Of a stretch of 64,000 nt of DNA, positions 12,301 through 27,000 are shown one piece after another. Source of the stretch: Rachycentron canadum (Eukaryota > Chordata > Actinopteri > Carangiformes > Rachycentridae); the NCBI GenBank assembly GCA_038496675.1, contig CM076669.1, positions 12,768,767 through 12,832,766 on the forward strand, read 5' to 3'. The position numbers were made by a program, and so were the translations under genes. The notes under the pieces were generated by a model that did not search any database, was not told the origin of the DNA, and worked only from the letters and a program-made list of their open reading frames with translations. The first letter of the stretch is position 1; every line of letters begins with the position of its first letter.

Positions 12301-15300
12301 CTTACTCGTGTAGATGTGCTGCTGTTGTCTCTCACAGGCTCCCCATGGAGTTGACCATTTGTCCACTACTATGAGCTTTGCCTCTCCACTGGATGAGACA
12401 CTGGACAGGGAGGTGTTGCTGATGCTGCAGGGACCCAATCCTGAACACATGGCTCTGGAGTTTAAGAGCCTGTTGAACAAACTGGTAACCAATTTTAATG
12501 ACTTTGATGACTGGGGTCAGCCATGACTTGACCTGGGACTTTAGATTGTTGACTAGTGGACAATCATCTATAAAAAAAAAAAAAAAAAAAAAGTCTCATT
12601 GTTTTCTTGTATAAAGTGTTTTATGTTACATTTGAGATGTAAATTAATCTCGAACTTCTATATTTCACACTGTCCCAATCAGCACAAAACCAGCAGTTGC
12701 ATTTTTTCTAAAAAATAATTTTGTTACAAAAACTAACATTTAAAAAGTTTAAATTGAAATGTCAATTGTTGTCAAACTGTTTGCAAGCAATTAAATGTGT
12801 GTTAAATGTGCTTAGCTCCTTTCTGTAACATTAGCTACAGCCTGCTAAAAAAAAAAGACAACATAAGTTAGCTTGAACCACAACGTTGTTACTGTTGAGA
12901 AATGCCAGATCTTTGTCTCGCTTGACTTGACTTGAACTTTTCTGTGCAGTAAAGTGTCAGTCAACTTTCATCTAGGCACATTTACTCTCTAATCTCTAAC
13001 TCTAATCGTATCACATTAGCTTTATGTAAGCATGTAGTACATGTAAATATCTTGCTTTTCTGAATCATCTTTATGTCTCTCAGAAAAGGGATTTCAGGGA
13101 CGAAACAGACTCTGTCTTATCTACAGTCAGAGGCTTGTTGGATAACCTCACACAGCCAGAGGGGAACACAGACACCTGTCTTCAGGTCAGATATTCATAC
13201 ACTTTCATACACACATTAAGTTTTTTTATGTTGAGTCCATCCATCATAGTAATTGTAAAAATGAGCAGATGTGCAGTCTTTTAGTCCCTGTGGGTATTAT
13301 TGTGTGTTTGCATACCAAATGCCTACAGGCTGATTTAAAAGGGCAGTGTCAGTACTTTTTTTAAATTAAACACAAAATTATATAATGTGATCTCTATTTT
13401 CCTTTCCTTCCACCTGTTGCACTCTTTCTATCACTGTCTATCTGCTCTTTCTCTCCTTCCCACCCACTATCTCTCCTCTCTAGAGATCTCTCACTTATAT
13501 AACTGTCCAACAGGCCCCATCCAAGCAGAGCTGTTGAGTCAGTGTGTTGTACCATGAACACAACCCACTCCCCTCCTCCCTCACTCTGACTTTCTGTATC
13601 TCTCTGTCTCTCTCGCTCTTTCTCTCGTTCCCCCCTCCTCCTGCATTGTTGCCACTCTGCATTCATTAGCCACGTACTGCCATACAGCAGTAAACATACC
13701 AAATGAGACAGGAATCATTAGTGGAGCAGAGCTGTACTAGTACATGTCTGTCTACTGTTGGTTCTTCAGTGTGCTGGCTGACAAGATTTTGTCAGTAAGG
13801 TGTCAGAACTTTTTGGAGGCGTAAAAGACACCCAGCTATTTAGGCTGTGCAAAAGCCTGCATCCGTTCATCCAAGCGAGAGGCTGACCCCTTGGCCTTGT
13901 CTTCCCACAGACGGTGCAGGCCGAGCTGGACACGAGGAGGGCAGACTGGGCCCTCAGCCTGGACCAACTGGCCCAATACACAGACTCCCTGGAGAAGGAG
14001 CTGATCAAAATGGCCAGTAACATGAGGAGGTCCCGCACTGAGATCCTCCACCTCTCAGTCAGGTGAGAAGATTTTTGTCATCTGTACTTGTATTTGTGGC
14101 TGTGCGTGTGTGTGTGAAAAGAGGTGGGCAGTCAGAAATGTGTGAGCTGCTGAACACTGAAATGAGTGAGGTTGTTATGAGAGCAAAGGAAGATGAAAGT
14201 GAAATACCAGAGGAAGATGGAAGAGAATAGCACTACACTGAATCTTGTGTTGGCTAATTAAAGACAACTTGACTTCAAGGTAGGAGAACATTTCTTGGAG
14301 GCGGGGTTTCTCTTTGCAGCCGTGATCTCATTGGTTGAATTAAACCGGAGTAGGCAGTGCTAAAGAATATTTTGGCTAAGTAAGGTAATACTGGCACCAC
14401 TGAAGAAAACATTAGTAACAGAGTCAGAAGCTGCTTAAATCTAGCAACATCATTATGAACTGATAAACTGCAGACTAAACATGAGCTATCTAGATCAGCT
14501 AGTTGGTCCATACAAGTCTGTAGCTGTTTCTATAAGCCTGTTAGGAAGCCCTTCAGAGCTTCCAGGATCTTAAATGCTATATGATCCTGAATAAATAAAT
14601 AAATAAAAACTTACTTGGCGAATATAATAAGGATTTTATTTTTACATTTCTTCCATAGAGGAGCTCTGTCTTTCAGCAGTTCATATTTATAAAACTTTAT
14701 CAGTCTCCATAAATAATGACACTGAATATCAGGCTTGTGCAAGCATCTCTGAGGTGGGTAGCCCTGCTTTCCAGTGCTCTGTCTCAGTTGGCTAGTCAGT
14801 TGTACTGAGTGGTGGAAAGATGTGTCAATCATCCTGACCTCAATGACCTCAAAGGGCCCACCTCACGAGTTTTAGGTTTGGGCCATTTCTGGACTTCAAT
14901 CTGACTGTGTGTGGATAGGTTTTCCTTGTGCTCTGTGTGTCTTTGTTGTGTGTGTTCATGGAGACGGACATCCCCTTCAGATATATAACAGCTAGTGTGG
15001 TACAGTATCAGACCAGAGAGGGAGAACTGGTCAGGCTGTCCAGCTGGGATTTACTGGTGCTCAGTTGACTGGGTGAACTCAGGAGCTTCAATATTGTATG
15101 GGAGAAAAAACTGAACTGAAACTGAAGAGGGCCCATTGTAGGTACAGCATCTAAGACAACATCTAAGAAACTGAAGTGAAGGAATCGTTACTGGGCCAGT
15201 CGGAGAACTGGCGCTGGTCACCCTGGGCAACAGAATGGGACACTGCATGGGCCTGCGGATTGGGTACAGTATGTCCACTGTGCTGTCTTGCAGGATCTCT

Positions 15301-18300
15301 GTGCATGTGTCCTTCTCACTCTATGGACAGTTAAGACTGCATTGATAATTTGCATAATTCTTCCACATTTTTCTTGTTTAAACAAATAATCTGTCAGCTT
15401 GTCTTAAGTACTTAGATTGTGTATCATCATATGCAGGGTGCAGGAGCAGGAGAACCAGAAGCGACAGATGTGTGAGGAGCTGGAGCAGCTTAAGACACCC
15501 CAAGACAGCAGAGAGGCCTCGTGCCAGACACCTGCACCAGAGGAAGAGGTTAGAGACAATGGAAGGAAGTGGGTTTAAATCTACAATGCTATACTTAATA
15601 CAGGCAACCACGTGGTGCCACACACCATTTTCATAAATGTTCGCTGGATTGAAAAAAGTCAAATCAGGTTTTTAATACATTCAATTTTAATAATTACTGT
15701 GTATATGTTTGTGTATGTATTAACATTCAGTTATCACTTTTAAAAAAGATGATGATTTGGTTTGCTTAGTGAGCAGTGCCAGCGCTCACACTGTATTCAG
15801 ACAGATGGAGTATCTGGTAGAAGTGTGTGTGTGTGTGTGTTGCGACCACGCACAGCTCCTCACACAAAATGCACTAGCACATGCTTGAACATTTCCATTA
15901 CAGCACCATTGTTTTTACTGGAAAACATAATGAGCCTTGTACTGAGGTGGACAGATCTGCAAACAGTAGCTAGGTTTTCCTTAACAAATAATGCAGCTCT
16001 CACATTGAAGTGGTTTATTCAGTATAGCTCTGGACTAGGAAAAAAAAAAAACCATTGTTGAACTAAAATTATTTAAGTTTTATTTATTTATTTTATATTT
16101 TTGTGACCATTTTTTTTAAATAGTGGTTTTTACTGTGACATAGTTGTTATAGTTGGGCAGGATTTTTACCATCTCACCCATGCATTTGTTTTGTCAGACC
16201 TTTTCTTTGTGTTCTTTTTTTAGACTGGGGAGGGGGACTTGGACTGGGATGAGGAGTTTGCCCTCCAAGACTTCCTGAAGAATGAGCTAGCAGAGAGAAA
16301 TTGCCGGGTGCAGGATGGGCAAACGGCCAGCAGGCCTGAGGATACGGTGGATAAATTAACAGACAAAGGTGAAGAGGAGGACGGGGAAGAGAAGTGGATG
16401 GTAGTGGATACAGCAGGAGAGGGAGAGGTCAGAGACACGTCAACTCCGCTGTCTGCCGTCTCTGGGGAGGCCCAGGCTCGGAAGGGTCCAGTGGGAGTGA
16501 GTCAAGGTGAGTGTGGACACCAAGATGGATGTAACAATCAGCTCACACCAACATCTCAACACTTGAACCACTAAGCCACTATTATAACTTTTTTTGTCTT
16601 TAAACAGATTAAATGTTCTGTATTATCTCAAAGGGGTATTCTTGAGCCTTTAATATTCAGTATGGAGCAGAATTAGCTCAGACATTTTAAAGCAAAGCCA
16701 AATACGGCTAAATATAGTTTAATATTTTTCTAGCCCTGTTTTGACCCCTGTGCTCACCATGTTCCCAGCTCTGGATCAAAGTCAGTAGGATTAGCAGCAA
16801 AAATAAGCCTTGAGCTAGCCTCATGCCACAAGAATGTAAGATAATACATCCAGGGTCCTTTTACCAGGATAATATGGAAACAATATTTTGAATGTGAAAC
16901 AGTTGACAAACATTTCCTAAACTTCATTATTATTGAAACACCTTTTTTACAGTAACAGTTTTCTGTGCTGAGATTTTTTTTTTTTTCTTCCAAGTTTTAC
17001 ATCGAATAATTTTTCTGTCACTATATTATCTTATTGAGACATGTGGCTGTAGTAGAAAAGCAAGCTATAATTTTTATCCACATTCTAGATTAGATAAGCA
17101 TTTGTTATTGGTCATGACTGCCTCTGCTAATCAGACTGCTAATCAGTGGGGACTGGAGAAATGTAGATTAATGGTACTTGTTACTGTCAGCAGCTATATT
17201 TCAGTTGTTTTCTTGCCCCCTTAAATTCCTATTGTCAAGCAGAAAAGCCCAGTTTTTAATTAATGGCCTCTTGGTGCATCAGGCTGCAGGTTTCACAAAG
17301 TCCTTCAAGGGATAATTGTGTTGGTGAACAACAGTTTACAGGCACCATTATTGTCTTTGAGTGTTGATTTGTCTCTGTGTGTGTGTATGAGAGAGTGGAT
17401 TATCCCCCTTTAATCCATAGGAGTCACAGGGCACTCAGCCACCCTTGAAGCACAAGTACAGTACACACACTCACTGTCTGTAAGGATACACACACTCAGA
17501 GGCCCTTGGAAGTAGACCCCTGCCTTCTATGGTTGTTGTGGCCCTGGGCTTCTAAAGGTTGTGTGTGAGTGTGAGAGTGAGTGTGTCTGGTCCACACAAT
17601 ATGTGAAATCCTCTCTTCCTCAAGGTCCTTCTATGGCCAGGTGTAAGACCAGTCCCAGTCCATGAAGTGAGCTCAGTAATCCCCCATTCCTCTGCCTGCA
17701 TGAGTGGCTGGCAGGCAGAGAGAAAGAAAACGAGAGTGCAAATGTGGTCATTAATGCCACCTTAGCCATGCATGGTATTTTAACCCCTCTGCCCCTCCCT
17801 CAGCACAATGCCTTGTATAATAGACAATCTGACCTTTTACGGTAAAAGGTGGGGTTTTTCTTTTTGGGTGTCTATTAACCCCTGTAGATGAATGATACAA
17901 GAGTCTGGGTTTTTAAAGAACAGCTTCTTTGTTTTGTTCTTTTTTCCAAAGCTTCATGTTTCCTGCATTCATTTCTTGCTGTCTTTTTTAAAAATTTATT
18001 ATTCTCCTTTTCTTCCTCATTTTCTGACACAGACACTGCAGCAAGCACTGAGTTAGAGCCAGAGGTGAACCCTGAATCCTTACAGGTAAATTGAACTGTG
18101 AAATGTTCCTTTCATGGGATAAGGAGTGTATGTATAATATAAGATGCTCACAATGTCTTGTAGCCTTTCTGTGTTAACTTATCACTCTATATTTTCCTTA
18201 ATATTTTACTACACATCGGCCTATTAAATAAAAGTTCTATTGCCTTAAAAAGTAGTTTAGTGATAAATGACTGAAATCTGAGGGTCTGAGGAAATCTAAT

Positions 18301-21300
18301 GGAGCATTCTGCCTTTGTTAAAACATGGACTAGTTAATGTCTTTCAAGTGCTAGGTGTAGCATTTCAGAATAAATTAAATCATGATTTTCCTTCCTAGTG
18401 GGCTGTTGCTAAGTGAAGTTGCATAACTATGTAACTTGATACTAAGCCAAAGATGAGTAGTTCTTTCCTTGAAACAAGTTTTAGAAAGTATAGCCAAACA
18501 AACTTCCAAGCATCTTTCAGTCTCTGGAAAGAAGATGCCCAGATTGATTTGTGTTGGCTCAAATGTGATTTATTATTAGGGGATAATTTCATTTTTACTT
18601 TGTGGAAACTAATGTGCTTGTATCTTAGTGCAGGCATTTCCCACTATAATAAAGATCCCTGTTATTTCTCCAAACATTTTGATGATCGACAGTCAATAAA
18701 GAAATTTTCATTGTACATTGACAACTTCAGTGATGATATGGATTTTAAGCTTTTAAGATGCAGGATAAGGAAACTATAAGCAAACTATAAGTAAAAATAA
18801 GCATACTGAAAAATATCTAGAGAAGCCAAGATTTAAAATTTTCTATCACATACCATTTTAGTTCATTTGGTCTGAGGACAAGAGATTCACCTAACTCTAA
18901 CCCTCTGAACCATAGCACTGTGGAGGATTACAGATTAGAAGAAGTGACTGACAGTTTACTGTTTTGATTCTCACACTACCGACCGAGTAGATGGTTACAC
19001 ACGTACAAGGCACCTGCCAGGCATGATGTGTCGTACAGGAAACAAGACAGTGCTACAACAGATTTAATGCTCATCTTACTTTCCTTGATTTAGTAAAATT
19101 TAAAAACATGTTTCATTTGTAACACAGATTTTTTTTTTTCTGTTTTTTTGGAATATAACCACACATTTCCTGTGTAGTTGTCATAAGGATGTTTATCAGT
19201 AACAGTTTCAAGGGGATTAAAATGACCCTTTAAAAGACTATATTTGGCTGTTGTGGAAGATTAATCCTCCATATAACCATAGTCTTTATACGTAAATTGA
19301 AGGTTTGATTGAAACAAGCTGAAGATGAGTAATAACATCATGACAGCTCACATTTGGTTGGCCTTCATTGTTGTCACACTTATCTCACTTTTTTTCACAC
19401 TTGTATGGTAATGCAGTTACCAGCAATGACTCTTTTGCAGATTCTTCCTGTTAGTGCAGTCAAAGATGCCCCTGCATATGAAATTTCAGAGTTTCAAATG
19501 TCAGATAGGGGAATGTCCTTACACGCATCATCAACAAGGAGGGCTCTTAAAAACTATTTCAGCCACTTTGATGGACTATAAGTTTCTGCAAGTTCATTTT
19601 TTTACAACTCTCAAACAAATGGGAAGCAATGACTGCCTGGAAGGTAGGAATACTTAAACTGCCTGCAATAATGTACAGTGTTTGTGATTTGTTATTTTTT
19701 TCTTTCTGTAATGTGAATGCACAATATTATGTTCTGTATGACATTACACACTGTTGCTTCCTTTCTCTCACTCTCTTCCCTCAGCTAATCAACTGTCTTT
19801 TCGTCATTTGCCTGCCAAAATAGCTCTTCACATCATTATTTACAGCCTCACCTCACAGGCAGCAGACTGCATAGTTGAGCTGAAGCTCGGCGCTTCCTTA
19901 TATAGAATGACAGTGATAAAATTTCAAGATTGCACTGCTATTATTAGTGAAATGCATCGTTACGTAGCTGTAGTCTTTTCCCACTTTCTGATCTCGGATG
20001 TTATGAATTGCCATTACTTACAGTCCTCACAGTTTAATTTCATGACTGCAAGGTTTACAAAGCTAATTAAAAAAACTTCATCATTTCAGCAGTCAGTATG
20101 AAAGTAATATTTGCTTTTGGGTTTTTATGAAGATGACAGTAATTGCAGATCTTTCCAACAACTCATCGCTGATGCTTTGTGTTGTCTGTCAGTTGTTAGA
20201 TTTTATTGACTTTTTATGCAATGCCATCCTATCTGACAAAGATTTGTTTCTATTGATTCACTGAGGGCCTGCTGTTTGCTACATGGTTAGTGTATTTTGC
20301 TTGTTTGACCTTTTCATCCCTTTGCCTTTTTGAATATTTCTCTATATGTTTGTTTCTGTGTGTGTGTGTTTTCAGGAAGAGGCAGCAGTGCTATTGAGCA
20401 CCCACTCACAAGCTGTCAGCATTAGACACCCAGAGGCGGATGCTCTCCCTGATCCATCCCACTCAGAGAACAGTAAGACCTCCTCCTCTCTCTGTCTCTC
20501 TCTCTTATTTGCTCTCTGTGGATCACTCACTATCTCTCTGGTTCTTTTTCTTTTCCCTGTACTGTCAGTCTACTAGTCTACTGTTCTACTGTTTTATATC
20601 TTAAAGCGTGAGTCATGTCCTGACTCACTTGGTATGCTGTTTGTTTAGAGGAGAGAGAAGACTTTGCTAAATCTTGGAAGATAAAGGTCAAACTCTACCA
20701 AATATCACAGAATGAACATCACCTCTGCTTTTCTTTTTTATATAACCCAGAGCTGCGTGCTTTGTAAAATGTTTACTTAATAAGGAAACAACTGCATTAC
20801 TGCTTGTATCATCATTTACCATCATATGAAAGCAGACACAGCTTTCTTAACTGGATAAGTCAATTATTAATGTACTGTTACCTATTTTACTCCAGATGTC
20901 TGTCTGAAATGTGGGAACTCAGTAAATTGCACCAGTCAACCTGTTATCCTACATTACACCAACTGTCACACTCCTGTGATTAAAATGGTAAGATTTAACT
21001 TTTTGTCTCACCAGGTGCAGTGGTCTCTGCAGACTCTCACTCTAATGGTCCGGCCCAAAATTTGATCAACTCATCTGACCATGACCATACAGTCACATCT
21101 GCAAACCCCCCACCCATGGCAGCTGAGATGGTCTCTCCTGACAGCAGATCACCTGGATCAGATGAGACCATTACCCAGAGTGAGAGGTACATGAAGATAA
21201 TAAATATTGTATTTTATAGCCTGGGCATATATCAAAGGACTGGATTTCTCTTGTCAAACTCAGGAATTTTCCATTTTATGTGAATAGCGGCTTTAATCAT

Positions 21301-23694
21301 ACAGGTATATTGCAGTTAAGATATTTTGTCTTAAAATTGCAAAAGAAGTGTTTTGCAGACAAGCAGAATGTGAAAATAAAAGCAATAAAGCTGTTATTCA
21401 AATTGTTACCACAATTTCTGCTAAGCCAGAAAGAGAGAGTGAGGGATCACTGTACATGGGGCTGTGGTTTTTCATGGGTGACAAACCAGATTTTGCAGGA
21501 GGTCTTTTTCAATATGCTCTCTGATACAGTCTTGTTTCCCGTGACACATTTGATATAATTATATCTAACAAAACAAAGAATGCCGTAACAGATGGCAAAA
21601 AAAGAGCTGCAGAAAAAGACGTCTATTCTCTCCAAGACAACTAATCAGGAAGACTGTACACAGACACACCTCTTGAGTTGGTGTTTGAATTGGCAAATCC
21701 CAAATAAGGGCCTTACATAGTCAGGAAACTGAAGTTACCACATTATCTCAACCAGAATCCTGGCTTATTTTCATTCCTGTGTAAACCATCCCTGCTAGAT
21801 TTGAAGTTGATACGTCTTATAAATGCCCACAGTTGTCACAGCGAAAGTCATTATATTGCAGAGTTTTGTAATTTCCCTATGTCTTGGTCAATATTTGCTA
21901 GTCAAATGGGTGTTGCTGTGGGAGGAGTGTGCAGGCTAATTAGTATATCTGCAGCCATATTTTGCATAGGCACAGTCCACCTACAAAGAGACGAAGGCTG
22001 TTCCTCATATTTCTCACCCTCTCTTCGTGTTGTATTGTAACAGTTTTGGCTTATTAGATGTTAGGAAAGTGTGCAATTGTAACTTGAGAATGAGAAAAAG
22101 AATAGTGCTTCACAATTGACCTTTGACCTTTCATCTGGGGTCAGCACCCAGCCAACCAGTGAGGAGCACAGGGTAACAGAAGAGAAAGAAGGCGAGGCCG
22201 ACTCGAGCACGGGAGACATGAGCCGTATTAAGGTTAGTACCAGAAGGGAAGTGTTTTATGCGTGAGAGAATACAGCTTCCTCTGTTCTCTGCTTCCTCTT
22301 TTCTGACCCCCTATTTTTCAGTTTCTCCCTGCTGCTTCATGTATGTGTTAGGTGAGAGAGAAAAGGTATGTTTTAAAGTGTGTGGTTTTTTTTTTTTGTT
22401 TGTTTTGTTTTTGTTTTTGTTTTGTTTTTTGTTTTTTGGGTGGTGATGGGTAGGTGGGGCCGGAGGGCGGAGTCCTTCAGAAAAGGAGAGGGCAGGGATG
22501 TAAAACTGAGAGACATGAGTGAATCAGGTGTCCTCCATTCTGCATGTAGGGACAAGTTGGGCTTTCAGCTTCCCTGAACTGTTGCCAAAGGAGGAAGGTA
22601 CGATATATTTCTTACTGAAGGGTCAATGTTTTGGTGTTGCTAAATTTACTTCAAGTTGAAAGTAGTGCTTTGTGAAAGATGATATTATTTCAGAGCAGAT
22701 CATCAATCAGTTTCACCAGTTTCATCAGTTTCAATAACACACCAAAAAATGAAGAGATTAAATTTAGAATTATCTAAAACTGAAATCTTCAAATTTGAGA
22801 AGCTTAAACAGCAGCAAAGTTGATGCAAAAAAGGACTTGCACAATGAATTCACTCTCCAGATTGTTAGAATTACTTTTCTGTCTATCATCTGACCAGATG
22901 TGATCATACAGTTGTATAAAACCAGAAGAATTTGTCAAAAAGATGGCAGCCACGTTCTAAAGCCTATTAACCAAATCCAGGACAGACTGGATCTTGCTGT
23001 ATTTTGTGTAGACCAATTAGCATTTACAGTGAGCTGCTTTGATGCATAGTCTATACAATAAGGTTGCTTCATGATAATTATGCCCAGCATCACATGGACT
23101 AGCTCTTTCGTTTTCATGTTGGAACAGAGAGAGGTTTTTGTTGACTCACTATTGTTGTGATGCTGTTTCACCACAGCCAGCTTTGTGTCCTGCAGAGAGA
23201 TCGATCAGCTTGTTTTATTTAGTCTCCTATCTCCAGGTGTTGTGCAGGACTCCCACCCCCCACTGTCTGAATGAGGCACAGATAGATAGGCTGTGATACT
23301 GTAAAGTACAAGGTTTCTGATCACAGTAGTATCTCTATTGAAAACTAAATGTTTTAATTGTGGCGATGGTATTAACTCATGTTTGTGCCACTGAGAGAAG
23401 TGATGGAGTAAAAGCCAGTCATTTCAGAAGATTTGAGCTGCTCTCAGCTTTTAAAGATGATATTCAGTATTTATTCAGTTTCAGTCAAACATTTGGTATT
23501 TGCGACACATTAATGACATAACCAACATGACGTCCTTGAACATGATTGTGGAGGAATAATATCGTATTATTTAGCAAAGACAGGAGGGGGGGAAGAGGGA
23601 CCTGCAAATTCACATCATCTTGTAGGACTAAATAATTTTTAACTCTTAGAATATAGGAAAACTGTTCAATCAAATTAATAATGTGTTGGATACA

Positions 23695-23732
<38 letters not shown>

Positions 23733-24039
23733 AGTCTCATACAATTTAATGCTTAAAATTATTTTAGAGCCACTTTTATTTTTGCTTCAGCACAGTCCAA
23801 CGTTAGTATTAAGTGAGATGTGGTGAGATAGTTCTATAATTTTTTTTAGGCAGTGTCAAAACGGATATTACGTCCACCTCTTACACAATATCCTGTTGCA
23901 TCACTCTGAATGCTCACCTTGCTCCATTGTGCTTGTGTGCGTGCGTGTGCATGTTCACACAACTATGTATGCACACAGTCCGCCTCCACTACTTAGCAGT
24001 GTGCCAGTGTTAACGTGTTCTCTGAGCACCCTTCTCAGC

Positions 24040-24072
<33 letters not shown>

Positions 24073-27000
24073 ATAGAGCTGCAGGGCTCTCCATGAAGCT
24101 CCATATTATATAAGGAATCAGCCCAATCTTTCTCGTTCACTCTCTGTTCAGCTGAGATAGCATCTCACTGCCATGGGACAGGTACGCTAAGTGTATCAAC
24201 GCATGTGTACATGTGTCTTTTAATGATTGACCATTTCTTGTAATGTGGGACAGAAAAATGTGGTGTAAGACCACCTGTCATTTTCTCACCCCCTCCCTCC
24301 TCTTCCTTGTTGTCCATCTTAGAGCCTGAGCCAGGACCAGTTGGCAGACAGATCAGCTGCAGAGGATAGGTGAGTGACTATCGAGAAACCTTTTGACCTT
24401 AGAGTTTTCATGTTGCGTCACATCCAACTGAGTCAAGACAGAAGTGTTTTCTATCAAATCAAAACGTCACCATCTTTTTTGGTAGAAACATAAAGGTTTA
24501 GATTTATATTTTGAAAATGCTCTAGTATTGTGCACTTTGTGTGTTTTCCAGCACAAGCCTGCTACCTGTGTTGGTGGAGGAGGAGGAGAGTGTGCAGGAT
24601 AGCACGGCTGAGACTTCTATAGTAGCGTCCAGCATGGCAGGTATGATGAAAAATCATATCTGTGTGCATGAAGGAGATGAAGAGAGAATGTGATATTTTT
24701 CAAGCTGTTTGTTTATTTAAGCCTCCTCACATCAATGTGCAACTTTAACCACCCACACACCAACTCTTCCTTCCAGGGACAGAACGGCTCAACAGCAGCA
24801 GAGCGACCACCTTATCCAACAGCAGCTCTCCTCAGTCAGGATCGTCTTTCACACACGCCAACCAATCAGGGAACGGCATGGGCAGCATGACATCTGACCC
24901 CAGCCAATCAGCCAAAAATAAGAGGGAACTGGTAAGATCTGCTCTTCTCTCACTCTCCACTGACTGTTAGATGTATTATCCCACATAATAAAGGATTCAC
25001 TTAACTGCTGCTTTTGTCAAGAAAAGATGTTGATATTTGTGTGTGTGTGTGTGCATGCATGCACATACTGTAATAAATTTAATTGTAATTGAGGGTCTGA
25101 CAGTCTGGTAGTTAGGATATTGTTTAGGATTTTAGTTTCAATTGTTTTTGAGCTCATTTTAAAGCTGCGTTTTGTTTTTGATTTTTTTTTTTTTAAAAAC
25201 AATTGATATCATCATTCAACATGACATTATGACCTGAAGAGAAATGCTGTCTTTCCAGCTGTGTGAGTGTGTGTGTGTGTGTGTGAACAGGAGTAAGGGA
25301 GTGTGCGCATAGTTTCATTTTAGCTCCACTCAGGATCAGATCATTCAGAACTACACTGGCAGCTCCTTAATATCTTCACAACTCGCCTTCATTATGTAAA
25401 GACTATTGAAGGAGAAGGGAGGGGGCAGTATGGATGTTGAGTTGAATGTGAGAATGGAGGGATCAGAGTTAGGAGAGCAGGAGGGGGAGAAGGAGCACAG
25501 AGAAACAGTAATGTTTGTTCGGACCCCGCAGGAGCTATCACACAGCATGGAGGCCATTGAGGAGCGCCAGGTTCAGGAGGACCAAAGTGAGACCAGCATG
25601 ACCAATGGGAAGGAATGTATGTGTGATATGTTCATGTTATACTGTATCTTTCTCTGCTAAACTAAACTTCTCTTTACATGAAGTAATGGAAGAGCTAAAC
25701 GGTGATTGCATCATTTGGTCAGATAATGTCATGCCATGATTCATGTCCTTGTCATTTCTCCCTCCAGCTGAGACGTCAATGATCTCTGACACCAATGACT
25801 CCTTTAAAGAAGACAAGAACAGGTGAGGCACCAGAGGTTCATAGTAAGCCTGCTTAATGATCAAATTTATAATGATCCATGTGTGCAGGTACAAATCCTA
25901 ACTGTTGTCTCTTTACCTGCAGCCTGTCACCTACTGACAAGGAGATTGAGGTTTGTATATAATCAGGTCATGAGTGTTTTCATAATGAGTAAAGTAAACC
26001 TTTGGTGTATAAAGGCCTGTTTTAAGGTCACAAGCTTCTGGGGATTTTGTATCTTTGAAATACTTTCAAATGTATCTTTAGTTTTCAGAATTTATGTTAA
26101 ATCAATTTTCCTGCCAGCACAGTAATGTTGGCTTTGACTGACGAGTCTTTATCAAACAGAACTTGTCTGGCAGAATATGCTGCTACAGTCAATATTTGAC
26201 TAGCAATTAGCTCCAATCTGAAATGTTTAAGAGTCAAGTATCCTTGTCATGTTTTCAGGCAGAGTTCCAGCGTCTCGCTCTGGGCTTCAAGTGTGACATG
26301 TTCACCTTGGAGAAGAGACTCCGACTGGAGGAGCGGTCACGTGACCTGGCTGAGGAGAACGTCCGCAGGGAGGTGTCCAGCTGCCAGGGTTTACTGCAGG
26401 TCAGTGTGCAAATGTCTGTCCTGTTTTCTGTGGATGGAGTTCTGCCCCATCATGTAATGACAAAGCTTTATTTTGACAGGTGTCATTAACTTTACATTCT
26501 TGGTCTTAGAGTTACAGGTGCTTCACTTTTTTAATGGTTGATGAGACACTGAACATTTGTAGTACAGCTCTATAATTCGTCCTGCACACCTTTTTTAAAT
26601 TTTGAATCTTTTGTCTAAATGCTAAAAACACATAGAAAACCACAGGATGTTTTGGCTTGATTTTCTACCTTAAGGTCCACACACTAGACTGGTTGGTAAT
26701 CAACAAAACTGACAAAGAGGTAGGAATTGACTACATTATTAAGAATGAATGAACTAAACCATAATTGTGACTAAGGTTTGAGTTGGTGAATATGATAATC
26801 CATTTTCCACAAAATCATTTGTGTCAGGTGCTGCCTTTAATTTTCTCTTGGTCTCTTTCTATATGTCAATGTGTAATTTTTCCCCCAACCTTCCTCCCAG
26901 GCTTTGATTCCTCTGTGTGAGGATGACAACCAGTCCATGGAGATCATCCAGAGGCTCCAGAAGAATCTAGATATCCTCATCCAGTCCATGACCAGGGTGT